This document shows positions 9,840 to 12,718 of a stretch of DNA of 12,718 nucleotides, piece after piece; the stretch's first letter is position 1; each line of letters starts with the position of its first letter. Made by a program: the position numbers and the translations under genes. This DNA is from Smittium mucronatum. Its lineage: Eukaryota > Kickxellomycota > Harpellomycetes > Harpellales > Legeriomycetaceae. The notes beneath the pieces are model-generated. The model was given only the letters and a program-made list of their open reading frames with translations, had not been told where the DNA came from and did no database searches. The stretch is taken from contig LSSL01000336.1 of the NCBI GenBank assembly GCA_001953115.1, forward strand, positions 7,221 to 19,938, in the 5' to 3' direction.

Positions 9840-10730
9840 TTATTTGGCTGTTTCAGAGGATTCATGGTCACTGATATCAGATTCAGAACTGCAATCAGAT
9901 GAATCGATTGAATCATCTCCAAACAAGAGGGGAACGACAGCTTCAGAATTGCTTTTTGGTTTGGAAGTTTTATTGGATGAACCAATGGATTTCAATGAAG
10001 CTGTGAAATAGAAAAGTGAGAGTATTAAATAAATAAATAAATTAATTTAAAACAGAGAGTAGAATAATCCAAATGAAATAACCTTTTTGAGTAGCCTTTA
10101 GAGTACTATTACGGATTTTTTTACAGTTTTTTTCATACTGAGAATCATCAAAAAATATCTTTTTAGGAGCAGGTATCTCCAAATCTTTTTCTATCTTTCT
10201 TTTCATTTTTTCTGCCTTGTCTTTTTTCTCATTTTCTGCCTGCTCTATACTGTCAGCAATACTAAAAATAAAAAAAGTAACAGAAAGGGCTTTAAGACAC
10301 GAAAAAAAGGATCCGTAATTTTCAATAAAAAGATTAGATACCTTTGCGCAGCTTTCAAAGTTATCAATCTACGTCCGGACAGATCTCGACAGCTATCGAA
10401 ATTCGTTATTTTTTTTGATGACATTTTTCCCCCTTGAGCCCTCAGCATACTTCCAAAACCACCTTTTCCACCGCGCACAAGCATCGACAATTTCAGCTCA
10501 CCGAATCCATTCTGCAATTTATCGTAAAATTGGTCTCTAGCTGAGACATCTTTCAAAACATCGATTCCACCTAAAGTTTGTATTTTAAATTTGGTATCGA
10601 AATCAATTTCCTTGATCTCTAGAATTTCAGCCAAAGAAGCAGTGATCTCATCCATAGGTGAACTCGAAACTGGATGGAGCAGAATTTGAACTCCATCAGG
10701 AAGTCTTACATTAATCTCTCTTTTGATCAT
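9840..10730 (-). CDS. sde2: Sde2 splicing factor with ubiquitin-like N-terminus, three exons
   Basis: Homologue of fission yeast Sde2 and human SDE2: a ubiquitin-fold precursor cleaved after Gly-Gly. The freed Lys-starting C-terminal part joins the spliceosome and aids excision of selected introns; the human protein also acts in genome stability. Exons on the minus strand are 10730-10342, 10261-10083 and 10000-9840, giving 729 bases and 242 residues; the phases join without a break. Residues 1-88 form the ubiquitin-like domain, beginning at once with a beta strand (INVRLPDG). The processing site is [11 protein letters not shown], cleavage expected after Gly88. It is followed by the Sde2 signature ([14 protein letters not shown], then [13 protein letters not shown], 93-122). 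A Lys/Glu-rich helical or coiled stretch spans about 133-157, and the tail (about 210-240) is acidic and Ser/Asp-rich. An in-frame TAA lies nine bases upstream of the ATG, which fixes the start. Length matches fission yeast Sde2 (about 260). Identity is very likely; exon joins are predicted from splice signals. Confidence 0.93.
10001..10082 (-). other. sde2: Sde2 intron 2 (82 bases)
   Basis: On the minus strand the intron runs from GTTATT to TTTCACAG. Removal joins a phase-1 codon (G plus CT gives Ala190) and carries the frame through 53 further codons to TAA. Without splicing, translation would leave the frame quickly. It contains an ATTT-repeated tract. The donor GTTATT departs from the usual GTAWGT. 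A possible branch region is TAATACTCTCAC, about 20 bases before the acceptor. Confidence 0.85.
10262..10341 (-). other. sde2: Sde2 intron 1 (80 bases)
   Basis: On the minus strand the intron runs from GTATCT to TTTTTATTTTTAG. Exon 1 has 129 codons plus AG; the first base of exon 2 completes Ser130. Reading through gives a hydrophobic tail unlike Sde2 (ending [12 protein letters not shown]), whereas splicing continues the charged helical region expected for this family. A poly-T tract precedes the acceptor. Confidence 0.9.
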
Positions 10731-11049
10731 TATATTTTAATTTTACTAAAGTTTTAAAGGGAGCAAAAAGAATAATGTCTAAATTTCCAAATGCAAATAT
10801 ACTAGAACTGTATTGGATTATTACCAATCTGGGATATTGTAGTATTGTGTGATAGGCTAGAAATAACCGTATATACCCAACCTGATAAATATCCAATAAA
10901 ACGACACAATTAATATGCATAACGTCATGGCATTCATCATATACTTTTGACAATTGGATAAAGGTCCTGATCATGTTAGTCACATTTTTCCTGGTTTTTT
11001 TCATTCCTACTCTTGGGATTTTAATAAATAGCATCAGTAAGTTTTCCAA
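10711..11049 (-). CDS. Unassigned open frame upstream of Sde2 (112 codons)
   Basis: An ATG-started open frame runs for 112 codons on the same strand as Sde2 and overlaps its first 20 bases in another frame. The N-terminal half (residues 1-56) is basic and mixed in composition; the second half is hydrophobic. I recognise no family. A stop-free run this long is not common in DNA of this composition, so an exon of an unrecognised gene is possible. A potential donor (TATCAG|GTTGGG) sits at about residue 56. It lies exactly where the Sde2 promoter and leader should be, which argues against a separate gene. It may equally be chance, or an upstream frame on the Sde2 transcript. Confidence 0.15.
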   Translation of the reverse strand: MENLLMLFIKIPRVGMKKTRKNVTNMIRTFIQLSKVYDECHDVMHINCVVLLDIYQVGYIRLFLAYHTILQYPRLVIIQYSSSIFAFGNLDIILFAPFKTLVKLKYNDQKRD

Positions 11050-12130
11050 TTTGGTACTCTAAATAAATGTTCACGTAGTTTTCTGTAAGTGCAAAGATTG
11101 TATTCGAAGCCGAAGTTTATTATTAGACTATCCATATTTTTTGTAATTCTTAATGAGATATACTTCTCAGGTAGAGAGTCCAAATCGTTTTCTTACTTTA
11201 AAAGGGTCGATTATTTCTTTACAAAGAGGTCAAAAAGTCATAGTCATCGAGAATCGGAACTTGACTGTTAATATACTAGCTAAACAGAAAGACTTTTAAT
11301 CAAAATTTTATTTAAACTTCAAATCTGTTTCCTTCATATTCATTTAGATCAATTTTATATTAGCATCGGTTTGTAGTTCTATAAGGAAATGTCATAAAAG
11401 TTAATTACTATGTGAGTCCCAATAATTAGTGCTTGAGATTTTTTAAATAAAAGTAGCATAACTCAGAAATATGATAACAATATTCATTGCTTTCATTAAT
11501 AGCTAACACTTTGGGGGTTTTAAAATCTTATAATTTTTTAGATTTTTAAATTGAATGGGCTAGCTAATGTATATAAATAATTAAATTGGGATAAAAAGAA
11601 ATGTAATTCCTAATCTGAATTTAGCGGCAATAATTTTAATAAAATCCTATCCAAACATGCGGAGAATAAATCTGTTAATAAAAAAATGTGACAAATATTC
11701 CAAAATCCTTCAAAATTTCGGGTGCTATGCTTTTGATAAGAAATTACCTCAGTGTTATACACAACAATCATGTATGTTCTGACTTAACATTTTGCTTTTT
11801 TCATAGTATAAATAATCAAAATAATTATCGATATTAAATTATCTCATTTAGGGGGGTTTAAAATCCATAAATACCTAGGTTTTTATAGTCAAATATTAAA
11901 TACATAGATATGTAAATACCAGAATAGTGCTCATCTATTCAAAGATCATTTATCGACATTTTTTTGTTGAAAAAACCTTACGATTAAATTTAGAGTAACC
12001 GGTGCAAAATAGTAAATATTCTGAATAAAAATCCACGTCTGAAAATTTCTTGTAACCATAATTTGCATCTACATTTATCATGGCCAATTTGACCAATGTT
12101 ATTATATTTTCTTTGTCTTCTAGTTAAATA
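11050..12130. other. AT-rich intergenic DNA, no supported gene
   Basis: All frames are closed at short intervals. The 11089-11271 frame lacks an ATG at its nominal start and has no recognisable content. The only pattern noted is a pair of similar G-tract motifs, GGGGGTTTTAAAATC at 11513 and GGGGGGTTTAAAATC at 11851, followed in both by AT-rich sequence. No tRNA, rRNA or snRNA was found. Part of it, next to 11050, may be the distal promoter of Sde2. Confidence 0.5.
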
Positions 12131-12174
12131 TATCCCCTAAGAGTGAAATACCTTGCCGTGGTTTAGGGGCTTAA

Positions 12175-12198
12175 TAGTGTACTTTTCGAAGTACACTA
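12175..12198. repeat. Perfect 10-bp hairpin with TTCG tetraloop
   Basis: TAGTGTACTT (12175-12184) is followed by TTCG and then by the exact reverse complement AAGTACACTA (12189-12198). UUCG is one of the most stable and most used RNA tetraloops, although its best closing pair is C-G, whereas here it is U-A. A 10-bp perfect stem with a four-base loop is unlikely by chance. The loop identity favours a plus-strand RNA (the minus-strand loop would be CGAA). Confidence 0.7.
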
Positions 12199-12221
12199 GA
12201 CTAAAATTTCACGCAGCGTTG

Positions 12222-12245
12222 CACTATTCTTGGTTGGGAATAGTG
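12222..12245. repeat. Perfect 8-bp hairpin with 8-base loop
   Basis: CACTATTC (12222-12229) and GAATAGTG (12238-12245) are exact complements around TTGGTTGG. The right arm shares AATAGTG with the start of the preceding hairpin (12173-12179), so the left arm here could alternatively pair with that upstream copy. Confidence 0.6.
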
Positions 12246-12491
12246 GAGATAGCGCACAGCGATTCGGAGGACAGCGATTCCAGTGGAGGGCCATCTCGAA
12301 AAAGGAGGAACCGACCGTTTAGCACAGCTGAGACATATTCTAGTGCACAAGTCCAGCGTTCAACAGTCAGACGGATCTCAGCGTCTAACAGCTATTTGTA
12401 GGAAAGCCATGTCGAATAATCCCACGTTTGGGTAGGAGCCTAATTTTATTAATCCTGTTAGAAGTAGACTCTGACTAGGAGCTCAGTAGAT

Positions 12492-12513
12492 TCAACGAAC
12501 TATTGTTCATTGA
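12492..12513. repeat. 9-bp hairpin with one mismatch, TATT loop
   Basis: TCAACGAAC (12492-12500) and GTTCATTGA (12505-12513) pair at 8 of 9 positions around TATT. It is part of the same GC-rich island. Confidence 0.45.
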
Positions 12514-12624
12514 CAAAGAGCTTAATTCTTGACTACAAGTAACCTCAGTCATCCAGCCTACTTGAAGCAATGCCAGGGGGGGTCTTTCAGTTGGTAGATT
12601 GAACCCTTGTCCCGTAGGTACGCA

Positions 12625-12638
12625 GCCGGTAGTCCGGC
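12625..12638. repeat. 5-bp GC hairpin, TAGT loop
   Basis: GCCGG (12625-12629) and CCGGC (12634-12638) enclose TAGT. All-GC arms in an AT-rich genome make this small stem notable. It lies about 45 bases before the terminal T-runs. Confidence 0.4.
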
Positions 12639-12718
12639 AGAGGAGCTTATTGTAGTTAGGATAATAGTCTTTTCTATACGTTTCTTTCTTTTTTTAATAT
12701 TTTTTTAGTATAGTTTTT

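Larger units (their letters stand above)
12147..12401 (+). pseudogene. ATG-less open frame in the GC island (uncertain)
   Basis: The frame is open for 84 codons between TGA at 12144 and TAG at 12399, with no ATG anywhere inside. The translation includes an acidic-serine run (SDSEDSDSSG), then a basic cluster resembling a nuclear localisation signal (SRKRRNR), then a Ser/Thr/Arg-rich end. A 15-base periodic duplication (ACAGCGATTC at 12256 and 12271) keeps this frame. It could be an internal exon, the remnant of a mobile element protein, or an accidental frame in a GC-rich RNA gene, because the perfect hairpins at 12175 and 12222 fall inside it. No family recognised. Confidence 0.2.
12130..12660. 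other. GC-rich island with many hairpins; candidate structured RNA or mobile-element relic
   Basis: Composition changes abruptly from AT-rich flanks to a block in which 60-base lines such as 12241-12300 and 12601-12660 count 34 G or C out of 60. That is richer than the protein genes here. Stems include CCCCTAA/TTAGGGG (12134-12169), a 10-bp stem with TTCG loop (12175-12198), CACTATTC/GAATAGTG (12222-12245), an 8-of-9 stem with TATT loop (12492-12513), TGACT/AGTCA (12530-12551) and GCCGG/CCGGC (12625-12638). The block is followed by several T-runs (12682-12718), as at a Pol III end. In AT-rich genomes such islands often mark structured RNAs. Against this, parts of several frames are open, so a decayed coding element is also possible. 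I could not match it to RNase P or MRP RNA, SRP RNA, telomerase RNA, U1-U6, U3, 5S or a tRNA. Confidence 0.45.

Noticed and set aside
12134..12169. CCCCTAA as a telomerase RNA template
   Set aside because: Only one partial repeat unit is present and it pairs internally with TTAGGGG, unlike a template of more than one telomere repeat.
12590..12615. GGTTCAATC-like B box on the minus strand of the GC island, suggesting a tRNA or tRNA-derived SINE
   Set aside because: The sequence around the putative T loop does not form a T stem, no matching A box or acceptor stem is found, and the B box has mismatches.
12253..12660. Second plus-strand frame in the GC island that reads protein-like but with six stops (12433, 12472, 12487, 12511, 12523, 12595), suggesting a pseudogene decayed by C-to-T mutation
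   Set aside because: Every stop codon can by definition derive from CAA, CAG or CGA by C-to-T, so the pattern is not informative without homologous copies.
12460..12675. Group I intron-like GACTA and TAGTC segments and an ACGCAGCC match
   Set aside because: The P, Q, R and S core elements do not occur in the required order with the expected pairings.

Overview
This window looks like nuclear DNA of a compact, AT-rich fungal genome. The two genes I can name are a fungal PMC1-type calcium pump and an Sde2 splicing factor. Intergenic DNA is very AT-rich with long A and T runs, and the coding regions are visibly richer in GC. The Sde2 gene carries two short spliceosomal introns of about 80 bases, which excludes a prokaryote. 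An early-diverging lineage such as the insect-gut Harpellales (Smittium and relatives) would fit, but that placement is inference from composition and protein style only.

Layout. Bases 1 to about 4000 are AT-rich and hold no gene I can support. Bases about 4012-4192 hold a cluster of nested inverted repeats that could be a structured RNA or part of a long 5' leader. Bases 4859-9277 (+) encode a complete, intronless 1472-residue P2B calcium ATPase with all core catalytic motifs. It has a charged insertion in the A domain, a Ser-to-Gly change in the TGES motif, and a long cytosolic tail containing a basic-then-hydrophobic segment. A convergent intergenic gap of about 560 bases follows. Bases 9840-10730 (-) encode Sde2 in three exons (242 residues), with the ubiquitin-like fold and the GG|KGG self-processing site intact. 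Upstream of Sde2 on the same strand is an unassigned 112-codon open frame (10711-11049). Bases about 11050-12130 are AT-rich and empty.

Bases about 12130-12660 are the most unexplained part. They form a sharply GC-richer island (some 60-base lines near 57 percent GC by hand count, richer than the coding genes). The island is full of perfect hairpins, including a 10-bp stem closed by a TTCG tetraloop, and ends in T-runs. It also carries an ATG-less open frame with a 15-base in-frame repeat. I cannot tell whether it is a structured non-coding RNA or the relic of a mobile element or gene.

Functional links. The pump exports cytosolic calcium, probably into the vacuole as fungal PMC1 does. Sde2 acts in the spliceosome. 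The two genes face tail to tail and show no operon-like or pathway link. I did not find convincing evidence of a new defence or mobile system.
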